This document shows, one piece after another, positions 19,968 through 32,391 of a stretch of DNA of 64,000 bases (position 1 is its first letter; every line of letters begins with the position of its first letter). Location: contig CAKKTE020000090.1 of the NCBI GenBank assembly GCA_920105625.2, positions 1,588,501-1,652,500 of the forward strand, given 5' to 3'. This stretch comes from Clusia tigrina. Its lineage: Eukaryota; Arthropoda; Insecta; Diptera; Clusiidae. Made by a program: the position numbers and the translations under genes. Under the pieces are notes generated by a model that saw only the letters and a list, made by a program, of their open reading frames with translations, was not told the DNA's origin and searched no databases.

Positions 19968-20102
19968 AAGATTCATATCAAATTTCGCAAATCATGCAGT
20001 ACACATAACAAAATTAACAAGAAAAAATCCCAGTTCGAATGGACACCTGAATGCGAAAAGGCATTTCAATATTTTAAAAGTTGTCTGCTATCCCCAAAAA
20101 TA

Positions 20103-22013
20103 TTGCAATACCCTGATTTCAAAAAACCTTTTTCCATTACTACAGATGCAAGCAAAATTGCATGTGGCGCAGTTCTAAGTCAGAACCACAATGGTAAACA
20201 ATTGCCAATAGCGTTCGCCTCTCGAACCTTTACTAAAGGGGAGAGTAATAAATCGGTCATAGAACAAGAACTTACCGCTATACACTGGGCAATAAATTTC
20301 TTCAAACCATACATTTATGGAACAAAATTTTTAATAAAAAGTGATCATAAACCACTTACATACCTATTTGCTTTGAAGAACCCTTCCTCAAAGTTAACAA
20401 GAATGAGGCTAGATTTGGAAGAATTTGATTACGAAATTGAATACATTAAAGGAAAAGATAACTGCGGTGCAGATGCTTTATCGCGCATTGATTTTGGGCA
20501 AATCAAGCAGCTTAGGGAAGAAAACTTTGCTATCATACAGATGATTACTAGATCAAAATCAAAACATACTCATTTCCAAACTAATAAGAACATTATTGAA
20601 GCCAAAGAAACCTTAAAACAACAAGTATATAACACGATTACGTTACAAGCAGTGAAAAAATTACCATGCCTAAAATTAACCACAAATGTGCACAATAAAA
20701 CATTAGAAAATTCCTCACATTTAGTTTTGTTCCATGGAAAAAAGAAAATATTTAAATTAAACTCTAAAGATTTTATTGCTTATGGGAAAATTGAACTAGC
20801 GCAATTATTTCCCAAACTTGAAAATATAGTTGGCAAAACAAACTTTAAGAGTATAAGGATTGCAATCAATGATAATTTATTTGAATATGTCGACATAAAG
20901 GAATTTAAAAAGAAAGGCAATGAACAATTGAAAGAAATAACAATAGCTATAACACCAAAGCTTATTGAAATCACTTCACCCACGCAAAAACTTGAAATAC
21001 TACAAAAATATCTTGATGACCCTGTTTTTGGAGGCCACCCAGGAGTCACACGATTCTTATCAAAACTACAACGACATTATGTTTGGAAAAACATGGCTTC
21101 AGACGTGAAGTCTTATGTCAAAAACTGCCAAAAATGTAAACAAAACAAAGCCAGTACTAATCACCTAGAACCTCTAATAAAAACACCAACACCAGCAAGA
21201 GCTTTTGAATGTGTACAAATAGACACTGTAGGCCCATTACCAAAGTCATTTAATTCTAACGAAAACGCGCTCACAATAATATGTGATTTAACTAAATTTC
21301 TCATTACAGTACCCATCCCAGCTAAGTCCGCTAATATAGTTGCAAAAGCAATAGTAGAGAACCTTATTTTAATTTACGGACCCATAAAACAAATATTAAC
21401 AGACATGGGTACCGAATATAAAAACCAAATATTTGACCAAATATGCAAGCTTTTACAAATAGAAAGAAAAACATCCACCCCTTATCACCATCAAACTTTA
21501 GGTACAGTAGAACGATCCCATAAAACATTTAACGAGTACATAAGATCATACATTTCAACTAACAAATTAGACTGGGACCATTGGCTCAAATATTTCACGT
21601 ATTGTTACAACACGACACCATCAACAACTCATGGTTACACACCTTTCGAATTAGTATTCGGAAAAGCGCCAGTTCCATACGACTTTATACTAAATGGAAA
21701 AATAAATCCGGTATACAACTTTGACGACTACAAAAACGAACTCCAATTCAAATTGCAAGTAGCTCAGAAGAGAGCATCAGAAATGCTAGAAAAGGCTAAA
21801 ATAAAGACAAAACACATTTATGACAAGAGTGTAAATCCACAAAATATTCGGCCAAACGATATGGTATACCTAAAAGATGAAACCAATCACAAATTAGATA
21901 GTATTTTTAAAGGTCCATACAAGGTGATTGAGACTGACCATTTTGGAAATTGCAAAATTGACACAAAATCTAAATCAATTATTGTGCACAAAAATAGACT
22001 AAAACTAGCATAA
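20103..22013 (+). pseudogene. pol: Gypsy B pol, RNase H and integrase
   Basis: Open for about 640 codons after the broken junction. RNase H: SITTDASKIACGAVLSQ, VIEQELTAIHWA, SDHKPLTYLFALKNP. Integrase: zinc domain (GGHPGVTRF...NCQKCKQNK), core residues in CVQIDTVGPLP (D), TDMGTEYKNQ (D) and TLGTVERSHKTF (E), and a C-terminal GPY/F module (DSIFKGPYKVIE) of the kind found in many gypsy-group integrases. The frame itself is intact, but it cannot be joined to the RT segment upstream because of the deletion and a one-base shift between 19967 and 20103. The stop is at 22011-22013. Confidence 0.9.
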
Positions 22014-22260
22014 GAAATAATAGATATTAAAATATAAATAAATATACCTATATATAATTTATTTTTTTTTTACAAAATAACTATCGGCCGATAGCTCTAT
22101 ATTCCAGCATCCCACACGATGCCAATAACTTTATATATTACAACCCTTACTTCAAAACATAATTTATCCAATCATGTAATTGTTATAAGTTAAAAATAAT
22201 ATATACATACAAATAAAAGAAAAAAAAGAAAGTTTTTTTTCTTTTCCCAAAAAGGGGAGG
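22014..22260 (+). other. Gypsy B 3' untranslated region with purine tract
   Basis: An AT-rich non-coding stretch ends in CCCAAAAAGGGGAGG immediately before the 3' LTR, the expected polypurine tract. No env frame is present, in contrast to gypsy A. Confidence 0.85.
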
Positions 22261-22645
22261 TGTCATGGATAACGGTCATTGAACTAACAGACATATGAAT
22301 CTAATGACCTAAAATCAATTAACAATTGCAAAGTGTGCCACATTCCAAAGTGGTGCCGATATGAGACACCAACATTCAAGGCGACGGTCAACGACCGTGA
22401 AATGTGAGCCAGCACACATACGTCTCAAATAACTGACCCTTATCCATCGATACCTCTTGAGTCATCGAACAGTGATGTCATCGACGACTCAACTATTTTA
22501 AGTATAAATATAAGTCCAACATTGTAATTGTAACACAGTAGATAGTCGAGAGTCAATAGTTAATAGTCGACTGTTAATGATTAATGTTCGATCAATAAAG
22601 TAACATTTTTAACCATGAACTTAAAAACACCGTCTAATCATTACA
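22261..22645 (+). repeat. Gypsy B 3' LTR (385 bp)
   Basis: Copy of 16075-16459 with two by-eye differences, followed by the CACA duplication and the resumption of old gypsy C. Confidence 0.93.
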
Positions 22646-22649
22646 CACA

Positions 22650-24120
22650 CGAACACTACATTCCATAACACAAAGTTTTCCAACCAATAGACAAAATAGA
22701 CGGATTCACTACATAGAACAGGAAATTCAAAGGAATCCCTATGACCATAACAATTGGGAAAATGCACCAGACTCCGTCACCAACATGCAATAAACTATAC
22801 TGGTGCAGCGGGGGAAAGAAAGTACAATAATTTAACAACAATCATATAAGTAACTATATTAATATACAATATAAAAATCAAAACATAATCCTTTTAGTCG
22901 ATACTGGCGCGGACATATCACTCTTAAAATATAACATTCTTCGCCAAGAGGAATTAAATGAAAATAATACTTGCTCTATTTCAGATATAACTAATGTTGA
23001 CACTAGTACTATAGGAACAGCAAACATAGAACTAAACATTCACAACATCTTAATAACATTCTAATTTCACATAGTTGAAGAATACCGTTCTAATTTCACA
23101 TAGTTGGTAGAGAATTTTTAAGACAATTTTGCTGCAAAATTCATTTCGAAACATATGCTTTAATCATGAACATAAGATTTCGATTGCGAACTAAACTAAA
23201 TAAATAAATGTGCAAATCGACGAAGATAGCGTATTATGTAGTACATTAAATTCAGAAATTTTTATAGTAAACACTATCATTGCTGCCAAAGGCATAAAAC
23301 ATGTCCTAAAACTAAATCAAACTGATAAAGCAATAACACTCGACAATCTCCCCATTGAAGTCAATCCTCTTTCCCTATATCATCTAGTAACTAAAGAAAT
23401 TAAAGCAAACAGATACGCAATAACTTTGGCACCCAAGATGAGGCATTTTTAAAAAGTATCAAAACATTTCCCATTTTGATAATGAACCATTATCCGTCAA
23501 TAACTTGTACAAGCAATCAATAACATTCTCAGACAATACTGCAGTCTATATTAAAAACTGCCGTCTACCACATTCACAAACAAAAGAAATAAATAGCCAA
23601 GTACAAGGAACTAATTAAATCTGATGTAATTGAACACTCTAATAGTCCTTACAATTCACAACTTTTAATAGTGATAATGACAAAAAAAAATGGAGACTAG
23701 TGGTCGACTTTAGACAATTAACTATGAGAATTGTAGACGAAAAATTTTCACTTACATGGCTTGATGACGTTTTGAATAAAATAGGTAGAGGGAAATATTT
23801 AACTTCATTAGAAATGACAAGCATCAAGAATCGCATTCTCAACGAACGACGGACACTTTCGCTTTAAAAATATCCTTCCAATACATTCCAAAATATCCAA
23901 TTCCGAAAACAGTTGACTAAACACAGACTGGTTGCATTCTGTAACTACTACAGTCGTTTCGTCAGGAACTTTGCAAAAATCGCAAAACCAACAATCTTCT
24001 GATGCCCAGACTTCGGAAAACCTTTTATCTTAACAACAGACGCACTAAACTATTCGTTAGGAGCTATCTATCACAAGATGAGATAGGCAAAGATGTACCC
24101 TCAAAGGTCTGCAGTAGGCA
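22650..24120 (+). pseudogene. pol: Gypsy C pol relic: protease, RT, RNase H start
   Basis: Heavily decayed continuation of old gypsy C. The protease signature ILLVDTGADISLLK is readable near 22890. RT scraps follow: ELIKSDVIEHSNSPYNS (~23610), RLVVDFRQL (~23700), DDVLNKIGRGKYLTSLE (~23765). The RT region after that is largely deleted, jumping to the post-RT segment FCNYYSRFVRNFAKIAKP (~23935) and the RNase H start FILTTDALNYSLGAI (~24030). Many stops and frame changes are present. No integrase was found, so the 3' end is lost or unrecognisable. The order and motifs are clearly Ty3/gypsy. Confidence 0.8.
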
Positions 24121-24693
24121 GGAATTGCACATTCATATTTTATTGCTTGCATGTGAGAATTTGATGACACATGGGATATTGGAAATATGGAATGGAAATT
24201 GAACTTGGTTGAAACTAATTTGTAAAGTTGAAATAGGTATAAAAGAGCGTAGTTTTAAGAATAAAGATTCAATTCAGAAACACTACTCAAATTTGTTTGA
24301 ACTCCAAGTAGCAGACTTGAGTCGCTTCAATAATAAAACATTTGGCTGCCTTAAGGCGCCGAGAACCAAGTGCGCAAGCTCTCGCGCAGTGCAAAATATT
24401 ACTTGAGCCCATCATCTACGTAGGCACTAATAATATTACACAGCATTGTATATTGATTCCACCCGCAAACATTGAGACTAATTAGTTTTTTTTATATATA
24501 TATACTTATATATAATATATCTATAGATAATACACCCAATTTCTACTGCACTTCGATCGACGAGTCTGGGCCTATAACCTCAAACTTACGTTCTTATAGT
24601 AGCAGAGCAAGGGTGAGGTCCTTGGACATTAAAAAAAACACACACACAAAAGAACTGTCTCCAATGACATTTATTTAGGAAGAATATTTCTTT
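24121..24693. other. Unassigned AT-rich stretch, possibly LTR remnant
   Basis: No gene is seen. A TATAAAAGAGC box (~24238) followed by AATAAAG (~24262) has the spacing of an LTR promoter/poly(A) region and could be the decayed 3' LTR of gypsy C, but no matching 5' copy was found near 1949-2030. A (TA)-rich stretch lies at ~24490-24530 and an A-then-CA run at ~24630-24650. Confidence 0.4.
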
Positions 24694-24916
24694 TCGAGTA
24701 AAACGTGTCGCGAGCAGACGTGTTCTCCGCGGCTCTAAGCTTTAACCACGAAAAAAAAGAACTAAAAAAACGAAAACAAAAAATTAAAAACATCATCAGA
24801 AACAAAAAAATCAAAAACTCACTACCCGGCTAACAAAAAAGTACTGATAAATATAACTACATACAACAAGGAACAAAATAAAAAAAAATCGCGAAAATCT
24901 GACCTGTAAACATTAC

Positions 24917-26515
24917 ATGTTGCGGTCGCCACCCGCGCGTTCAGCTAGTGCAGCAACGGCAACGAAGACAACCGATGCGCAAACACAACAAAACAATAAC
25001 AACAGCGTGAACATAAATAAAAACAGTTGCGATCTCTCGCCAAGTGAAATTAATACACTTATAGCGCAATTCGACAGCAGCGGTAGGCAGCGCAGCTTTT
25101 CAGTGTCTGACTGCTCCCATAAACAGCTCTCCCTCTCTGGCTCTGCTAACGTTGGCTCTCAGCTTGAGCACGTTACAGTAAGTAACGACTGCTGCAAAAA
25201 CGTAAGTACGCTTATTGTTGGCTCTGGGTCGGTAAACACTTTGCCGTGGAGTATGCAAAGCAACTCTCTCTCACCATTAGAACCTCTCAACAATACACAT
25301 AGCGCTATCGGCAAAGAAAAAAACATGCATGCTACAGCCAACCAAGGAAAAGGTTTGGCAATACAGACTGGTATGGACCGCTATATTGTGGTTAAGCGCA
25401 AGTTGAGTCCTCAAAAATTGTCTCAAAAATCGGCAAAGCAGATTAAATCTAATGATTCTGCTCCTGAAAAGAATCCACTCGCTTCTAACAGGTTTGCACC
25501 TCTTGCAAATGCCGAAGACAAGTCTACCCAAAAAGTGCTAAAAGAGGTAAAGCCCCCACCAATTTATTTAAGGGAGCGCAACTCTGACGCTCTCGTAAAA
25601 ACTCTAACTACTCTAATTGGTGCTAAAATCTTTCATGTTGTCCCAATACTAAAAGGCAAAATACATGAAACCAAAATTCAATTATATATCGAATCAAGCT
25701 ATCGCAAAGTCGTCAATCTCTTTGACACAGAGAAAAAAAACTATTACACCTACCAGCTTAAAACTAGCAAAGGCATTGTTGTTGTCCTTAGAGGAATCGA
25801 AGCTGACGTAGATGTCAACGAAATAAGAGAAGCCCTATCCCAAGAGGGTTTTACCGCAAACTCTGTGTTTAGCATACGCAATAAAGATAAGATTCCACTG
25901 CTGCACTTTCGCGTTGAGCTACAGCCAGTCGACTCGAACCTCAGAAGAGGCGAATCACACCCGATCTACAACCTTCGCTATCTTCTACATAGAAAAATCT
26001 CTGTAGAAGAACCCCACAAGCGAATTGGACCAGTTCAATGCCTGAACTGCTAAGAATTTGGGCACACTAGAAAATACTGTACACTTCCCAGTGTATGTGT
26101 CGTTTGTGGTGATCTCCACATGTCACAAAACTGCACAAAGCCCAGAGACGACTCCAGTGTCAAAAAATGCAGCAACTGTGGTGAAAATCACACTGCAAAC
26201 TACAGAGGCTGCACTGTATACGCTCAAATAAAAAATAAATTTGCACCTCAGCCAAAACAAGTGAAAACTGTTCCTCCCGTAACAGTTTTGCGTGAAATCT
26301 CTGCCCGTGAAGCACAGCCTTTAAGTATCTCTTACGCAAATATTCTCAAAGGTACCCCATCAGTAAACCCTAAAACTGATGAGAGTACTCTTGAAAAGAC
26401 TTTACAAGAGCTCATCGCAAATATGACGGAATTTATGTGCTCAATGCAAAGTATGATGCAAGGCATGATACGTAATCAGAACATGCTTTTGCAATCCCTA
26501 TTAACAAAACCATGA
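24917..26515 (+). pseudogene. LINE D ORF1 (gag-like, three CCHC knuckles), one nonsense codon
   Basis: RNA-binding ORF1 protein of about 530 codons, open except for a TAA at 26051-26053. The N-terminal ~200 residues are low-complexity (Ser, Asn, Gln). A gag-like globular part follows (about residues 215-370: PPIYLRERNSDALVKTL, GIVVVLRGIEADVDVNEIRE). Three zinc knuckles close it: QCLNC(stop)EFGHTRKYC, CVVCGDLHMSQNC and KCSNCGENHTANYRGC. The nonsense codon falls inside the first knuckle, just after its second Cys. The C-terminal helix is Met/Gln-rich. The stop TGA overlaps the ORF2 start as ATGA at 26512-26515. Confidence 0.9.
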
Positions 26516-29096
26516 ACGCACTGAAAATCTGTCATTGGAATGCAAATGTCATAAGTCAGCACAAAAATGAGCTCAAACTATTTCTCAACGATAACTCAAT
26601 AGATTTGATGCTAATTTTTGAAACTCACCTTACTCAGAAAAACTGTTTCCAGATAGCGGGATACAAAGTTTATGACACCAAACACCCAGGTGGCAAAGCA
26701 CGTGGTGGTACAGCCATTCTGATCAAGAATAGAATAAAGCATTTCCCAATACAAGGATACTGTACCGATTATCTACAAGCGACGACTATTCAGCTCGAAG
26801 AATACGTTAAAGGCTTGACAGTATCATCCATCTATTGCCCACCCAGGTTTAATATAGATGAGCAGCAATACAAACAATTCTTTAGTACTCTCGATGCTAA
26901 GTTCATTGCTGCTGGAGACTTTAATGCAAAGCATACTCATTGGGGCTCACGTTTAGTAACTCCCAAAGGCAGAAAACTCTTCTCTGCGATAAATGCTCTT
27001 GGTCTTAATGTCTTGTCCAAGCCTACATACTGGCCATCCGACAAACAGAAGATTCCAGATCTTATTGACTTCGCCATCACTAGAGGTATAAATAATGTAC
27101 ACTTTCTTGTGCATTCCTCTCTGGAGCTGTCCTCTGATCACACTCCCACAATAATAGCTATCTTTTCTGAAAACTTCTATCAGAAAAACGTGAGGTAGTT
27201 TCGACTACAAGAATACAGACTGGCTTAAATATAAGATGTTCATAAGTTCACATCTTGAAATAAAGACCTCCCTAAAGTCTGAGCAGGAAATAAAATCCGC
27301 TATTTTCAATTTCACTCAATTGCTATCCCAAACAGTAAAAATTGCTGCACCACGTTCTAAAGCTCAAACCCGACAAGAGTGTACTCCCCAAGACATTCTG
27401 AAGCTCCTCTCCGAAAAAAGATCTCTTAGGAGAGAATGGCAATTGCAGAGATCACCTTCTCTGAAGAAGAAACTGAATGAATGTACTAAAAAACTGCATC
27501 ACCTTCTAAACGAAAAGGAAACCTCCGAGTTTCATGAGTTTGTAGAGACCCTCTGTCCTACAGAAGCCTCAAGCTATTCTCTATGGCGAACGGCCAAAAA
27601 CTCGAAAAAACCCATTCAAATGGAGTCACCAATACGCCTTCCCAACGGTAACTGGGCAAGAAGTGATGCAGAAAAGGGAATAGCATTCGCAAATCATTTG
27701 GAGCAAGTTTTCACCCCTAATATTGCTAGTTCCGACCGTTCTCTAACGGCGGTTGATGCTATCCCTAGCGTCAATGGTATCTCGATTGCCAAAAATGAGC
27801 TGACAAACGCTATCAAAGAACTCAATGCCAAAAAGTCTCCAGTGCGTGATCTGATTACGGGCCAAATGATAAACGAGCTCCCAGCAATAGCCACAATGCA
27901 TCTCTTGCATATATTAAATGCTATAATACGCACTGGATTCTTTCCTTACTCATGTAAAATTTCTCAAATTACCATGATTCCCAAAGCTGGAAAGGACCCA
28001 ACAAGCGTCTCTTCCTACAGACCAATTAGTCTGCTATCAATTTTTTCAAAACTCTTTGAAAGTTTGATAATAAAGCGTATTAAAGTCTAATGTTATACCA
28101 AACCACCAGTTTGGGTTTAGAGAAAAACACAGTACTATCGAACAAGTTCATCGCATTGTAAACACTATACAAGAAACGTTCGAAAAGAAGCAATACTGTT
28201 CCGCAGTTTTTCTCGACATCACTCAGGCATTTGATAAGGTCTGGCACGAAGGAATCTTGCACAAACTGAAATGTATGTTACCTCCTAACATCTACACATT
28301 GCTCGAAAGCTATCTCTCAGGTAGACGCTTTGCGGTGAAACAAAAAAACTTCATCTCAGATGAATACCCTATACAAGCTGGTGTACCGCAATGCAGCGTA
28401 TTAGGCCCCCTGCTCTATACGTTGTTCACTGCATATATGCCAACAAACGGCAAGCCTATCACCTATACTTTTGCCGATGACACAGCCATATTGTGTACTC
28501 ACACAAATCTCCAAGTACACGTCAACATGCTTCAGGAATGGCTTGACCACTGGAGAATCAAAGTCAATGAGTCGAAATGAGTTCATGTCATATTCACTCT
28601 ATGCAGGAGTACTTGCCCCCCTGTGCAAATTATACCACCAAGCCGATCCCTCAGGCGACAGAAACTAAATATCTAAGAATGCATTTAGATCGCAGACTTA
28701 CTTGGGCAAAGCATATAAGTGCAAAAATTACTCAGATTAAACTCAAAATAAACGAGCTAAACTGGCTTTTGAACAGGCAGTCTACAAAGTAATTATCAAG
28801 CCCATATGGACCTACGGTATCCAACTCTGGGGTACTGCTTCACCCTCAAATGTCGAAAAGCTGCAAAAAGCCCAATCGAAAATCCTTCGAATGATTACCA
28901 ATGCTCCTTGGTACATCAAAAACGTTAACATCCACAGAGATTTACATATCGCGTATGTAACTAAAGAAGTTTCCCGACTTGCTGAATTTTAGCAAAGCTA
29001 GACAAGCATCCCAATGCATTAGCGAGGCGCCTACTACAGCATCAAGGACACACCCGCCTGAAAAGGATGGACGTGCTGCGCTTAGCAGCAAACTAG
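26512..29096 (+). pseudogene. LINE D ORF2 (endonuclease-reverse transcriptase), broken
   Basis: Endonuclease 26512-27198: CHWNAN, LIFETHLTQ, AAGDFNAKHTHWGS, LSSDHTPTI are the catalytic landmarks. The frame shifts near 27196. The linker and RT N-terminus are at 27236-28090 (ISQITMIPKAGKDP, SSYRPISLLSIFSKL). It shifts again near 28085, then QFGFREKHST, AVFLDITQAFDKVWHEG, GVPQCSVLGPLLY (S in place of the usual G after GVPQ.) and FADDTAIL (28257-28580). An in-frame TGA at 28577-28579 and another shift follow. The RT thumb is at 28577-28792, and the last part (PIWTYGIQLWGTA, LKRMDVLRLAAN) reaches the stop at 29094-29096. Clearly inactive. Confidence 0.88.
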
Positions 29097-29306
29097 ATTT
29101 GAAGCTTATTCATTACGCTATTATTTAAGTCTTGCGCTACTTCTTTTCATATACCATAACTCCTCAAAGCACTGGCACTGGGAGGTTGGTAATGATTAAT
29201 ATGAATTTAAAAGTGAAATGTTAAATATACTATGAAGATTTATTGTTCGTTCTAAGATATTTTTTAGGAGATTCAATAAAATATATATATAATAAAAAAA
29301 AAAAAA

Positions 29307-29506
29307 TTTTTGGCTCGCTCAACTACAAAGCGAGAATAGTAACTGGGTGTGAATGACACATATAAATAGATCTATCTAAAAAGTAATAAATAATGTTTAG
29401 ATAATTGTAATAATTATTATATGTAAGAAAAGTATAAAAGGCGAAGCTTTCGCAATATTAAATCAGATTCAAGTTAGAAGACTTAACACTTACTTTCGTG
29501 TCCTAA
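29307..29506 (+). other. Unassigned stretch with TATA-like box
   Basis: About 200 bases without a gene. A TATAAAAGGCGAAGC box (~29433) followed by AATATTAAATCAGATTCAAG has LTR-like architecture, and the stretch could be a fragment or solo LTR. No second copy lies in the window. Confidence 0.3.
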
Positions 29507-31215
29507 TTGCAGTCTGCGAAACAACCCGCTATCGGGCTACGGCCGAACTTAACAGCGCTCGCCAGGCGCCTCTGCTTTGCGTGCGTCTTCTCCAATCTGT
29601 TATACCAAGCGTGGTTAGGGTTTCCTCGACTTGGTCCTTGCATCGGAGGCGTGGTCCTCCCCTACGTCGTCGTCCAGGGCTTCCGCTTCGAACATCTTTT
29701 TCGCTGGAGCTTCTTGGTCCATAAGCAAGACATGTCCAAGCCAGCGCAGACGTTGTATAGTGATCCGACTGACTATGTCAATATCAGCGTAGAGCTCGTA
29801 CAGTTCATGGTTCATCCGAATACGATAGTCGTCGCCGACACGAATAGAACCGAAGATTTTGGAAATATTTTCCTCTCGAACACCCCAAGCGCGGCTGCAT
29901 CAGTCTGCGACACGACCCATGCTTCTGGGCCATAGAGCGGCACGGGTAGGATGCGCGTCTTGTAGAGTGTCAGTTTTGTCGGGCGAGAGAGGGCTTTACT
30001 TCACATTTGCTTACTGAGCCCATAGTAGCACCCATTAGAAAGCGTGATTCTTAGTTTAATCTCCAGGCTAACGTTGTTTTCCGTGTTAATGGCGGTGCCA
30101 AGGTATATAAATTCCTTGAGAACTTCAAAAGTACAGTTGTCCGCTGTAATATGGGATTTTAAACTCCGAGTATTCCTGCTGGTGGACAGCATATACTTTG
30201 TCTTGCCCTCGTTCACCGTCATATCCACTTTTCAATTGCGGAAAATGCAGTAATAACATCTCGTTTACAACGTCCAATGATGTCGATGTCATCAGCATAT
30301 GTGAGGAGCTGGACACTTTTGTAGAAAATTGTGCCATTCTAAGGTATACCGGCCTTCCGCAGTACCCCTTCCATGGTGAAATTGCAGAGGTCGCATGAAA
30401 CCTCGAACGGTATTTAAGGTTCGGGGAGGTCACTTCCTACTTTGACAGAGCTGGACGTATTGCTCAATGTCATTCTACAGAGCTGTATTAGCTTTGTAGG
30501 AAAACTGAAATCAGACATGGTGGTATATAAGTAATTCTCTATCAGGCTATCGAAAGCAGTCGACAAAGAGATGATGAATGTTTCTCGTGGGGTTTCTCCA
30601 GGATTTGGTGCAGCGTAAAGATCTAGTCAATGGTGGATTTTCCAGATCTAAAACCGCACTGATAAAGTCCAATCAGTGTGTTGGCATATGGTTTTAGTCT
30701 ATCACCCAATACGCTAGACAGAACCTTGTAAGAAATGGCAATAAGACTGATTCCCCGGTAGTTTACGCATATCATCGGGTCACCTTTCTTCAATATAGGA
30801 CAGAGGACACTGAGATTCTAATCGTCGGGCATGCTTTCTTCTAGCCATATTTTACTGATGAGATGATGCGTGCACCCTATCAGCTCATCACCGCCGGGCT
30901 TGAACAATTCAGCAGGCAGTCCATCGGCACCAGCTACTTTGCTGTTCTTTAGTCGCTAAATAGCAACTCTGACCTCATCGTGGCTAGGTGGTGGAAGAAC
31001 CACTCCGTCATCGTAAATTGGTGGTATCGGGTTTAGTTCTCCAGATGCAGTATTGGTGGCATCATCGCCTGCCAGTAATTTAGAGAAAAGTTCCCTCCAT
31101 AACCAGATTCCCACTTTCATCTCTACAGGTAGAGAAGACTTAACACTACTGTCTTGATTTCTCAAACTGGTGCGGTGACACAACTGCACAGTGGTTTGTG
31201 GTGACCAAGGCAAAC
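29507..31215 (-). mobile_element. Non-LTR reverse transcriptase relic H, 5'-truncated
   Basis: Minus-strand RT in many frames. From 31215 it reads a pre-RT linker, LKNSKVAGADGLPAELFKPG, CPILKKGDPMICVNYRGISL, LIGLYQCGFRSGKSTIDQIF. The RT core (YADD region, 30280-30300) is damaged. Then the thumb GLxVNEGKTKYMLS-type region (30001-30228, FIYLGTAINTENNVSLEIK), and the C-terminal RLRWLGHVLLMDQEAPAKK (29615-29815) with coding to a stop at 29529-29531. The style resembles the endonuclease-reverse-transcriptase LINEs common in insects (RTE-like or related). The clade is not settled and no endonuclease was found. Confidence 0.75.
29529..31215 (-). pseudogene. Element H reverse transcriptase, decayed
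   Basis: Coding part of element H as described for the element. Readable segments are RT fingers (~30955-31215 and ~30560-30950), thumb (30001-30228) and C-terminal region (29529-29930). At least four stops or frame changes separate them. No upstream endonuclease sequence lies between 31215 and 31292, so the copy is 5'-truncated, which is usual for LINEs. Confidence 0.72.
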
Positions 31216-31302
31216 TCTGCCTTTCACCAGTCTATACACTAACACAATACATTTGCGATTCTGCGTCCATCATTACAATATTTATATTGTTATTATTAGT
31301 GA

Positions 31303-31783
31303 TCAGTAAACGGTCGTGTAACTAAACGGACGTGTAATCACACGAGCTCCTCCGCCATTGTGACATTTATCGTTGTTTAAAACCAAATAACTAATTTTAC
31401 AAAACCCGCGAAAGAGACGCTAAATGAAAGTGCAATTTTCAAGAAAGTGTCTAGTTCTGTTTAGATAATCTAAATACTTATAATAACTAATTTGAAATTT
31501 ATTAAAAGTGTTAAATAAACAATCAAACAAACAAAGCAACAGTTATATACATACATGTATATGAGTTAAAAGTTGAAAGAGACAACAAATAAAATAATCC
31601 CGGTTGTGTGTGGTGTTGCCACAGTGGACTCTGGCCATAATAAGTGATTAGAGTTACCACACCAAAAAATTTTGTTTTTCGTGATATTTTACATACATAC
31701 ATAAATAAGATTAAAATATAGCAAAAATAATAATAAATAAAATTTTTAAAAAACTAATAAACAAAGTATAGTCGGTAATCGCC
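31303..31783 (+). promoter_or_regulatory. LINE E 5' UTR with internal promoter-type start
   Basis: TCAGTAAACGGTCGTGTAAC followed by a second ACGGACGTGTAA echo resembles the initiator-plus-downstream-element internal promoters of jockey-type LINEs. The rest is AT-rich up to the ORF1 ATG at 31784. No coding sequence. Confidence 0.6.
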
Positions 31784-31795
31784 ATGAGTGTGCAG

Positions 31796-32117
31796 TAGGG
31801 CGGAGTGAAATTATGATTTTCTAAATATCGAAATGGAATACCTGGCAAAATATGACCACTGGCTTCATAAATCACCATGCAAAAAATGAATCACCTGTAT
31901 TGAGTTTTTGAGGTGCCTCAACGGGGTCAAAGTTGATGGTATAAGTGTAAAACTCTACAAAAAGTCACACAACTGCCACGGAGTCGCCCGTAGAGGAGTA
32001 CAATGTAAGACTGACCCCCATTAATTTTCCTCAATAAAGATTTTCCTAGGACATATCTACCCCCTATCTCTACTCCATATGGGGGCTCCCATACAAAATT
32101 TATATCACAGACTGGAA
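31796..32117. repeat. Left long terminal inverted repeat of DNA transposon
   Basis: Outer 14 bp are perfect (TAGGGCGGAGTGAA). The next ~110 bp are only weakly similar to the other arm. The inner ~200 bp from TGAGGTGCCTCAACGGGG (about 31918) to the CCCATACAAA block are close to the reverse complement of the right arm. Confidence 0.85.
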
Positions 32118-32391
32118 AATTATAGGATTAATATATTAATTTCCCCCATTAAACATTTTATAAGCACATACCTACCCCCTATCTCCCTACTAAGATAATA
32201 TTAGAAAACACAGCGTTTGTCTTCAGTCAGCTAAAATAACATAGATGAAGTTTGTTTAAATAAATTTTTATTCCATTAAATTAATTATTAAAAGGATTTT
32301 AAAAAAAATAGCATAAATTAATAAAAAAAATATCAAAATGAATTCAGTTCAAATTCAAGAAAAATTATACAAGGAAAAGTCAGATTTTGTT

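Larger units (their letters stand above)
16075..22645 (+). mobile_element. Gypsy element B (mdg1/412-type), plus strand
   Basis: A 6,571-bp Ty3/gypsy element with 385-bp TG...CA LTRs (16075-16459, 22261-22645) that differ at two positions by eye. The flanking duplication is CACA (16071-16074, 22646-22649). The primer site TGGCGACCGTGGCA at 16460 is the tRNA-Arg type used by the mdg1/412 group. Content: a small leader ORF, gag, and pol in the -1 frame; no env. Pol is broken by at least three indels and a larger deletion, although the LTRs are almost identical. Confidence 0.94.
24694..29306 (+). mobile_element. Jockey-clade LINE D, near full length
   Basis: Plus-strand non-LTR retrotransposon. 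The proposed start TCGAGTAAAACG resembles the TCAGTAAACGG start of LINE E. A 5' UTR of ~220 bases, ORF1, ORF2 and a 3' UTR lead to AATAAAATATATATATAATAAAA and an A tail ending at ~29306. Both ORFs carry stops or frameshifts. No convincing target duplication was found at the ends, so the 5' boundary is approximate. Confidence 0.87.
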
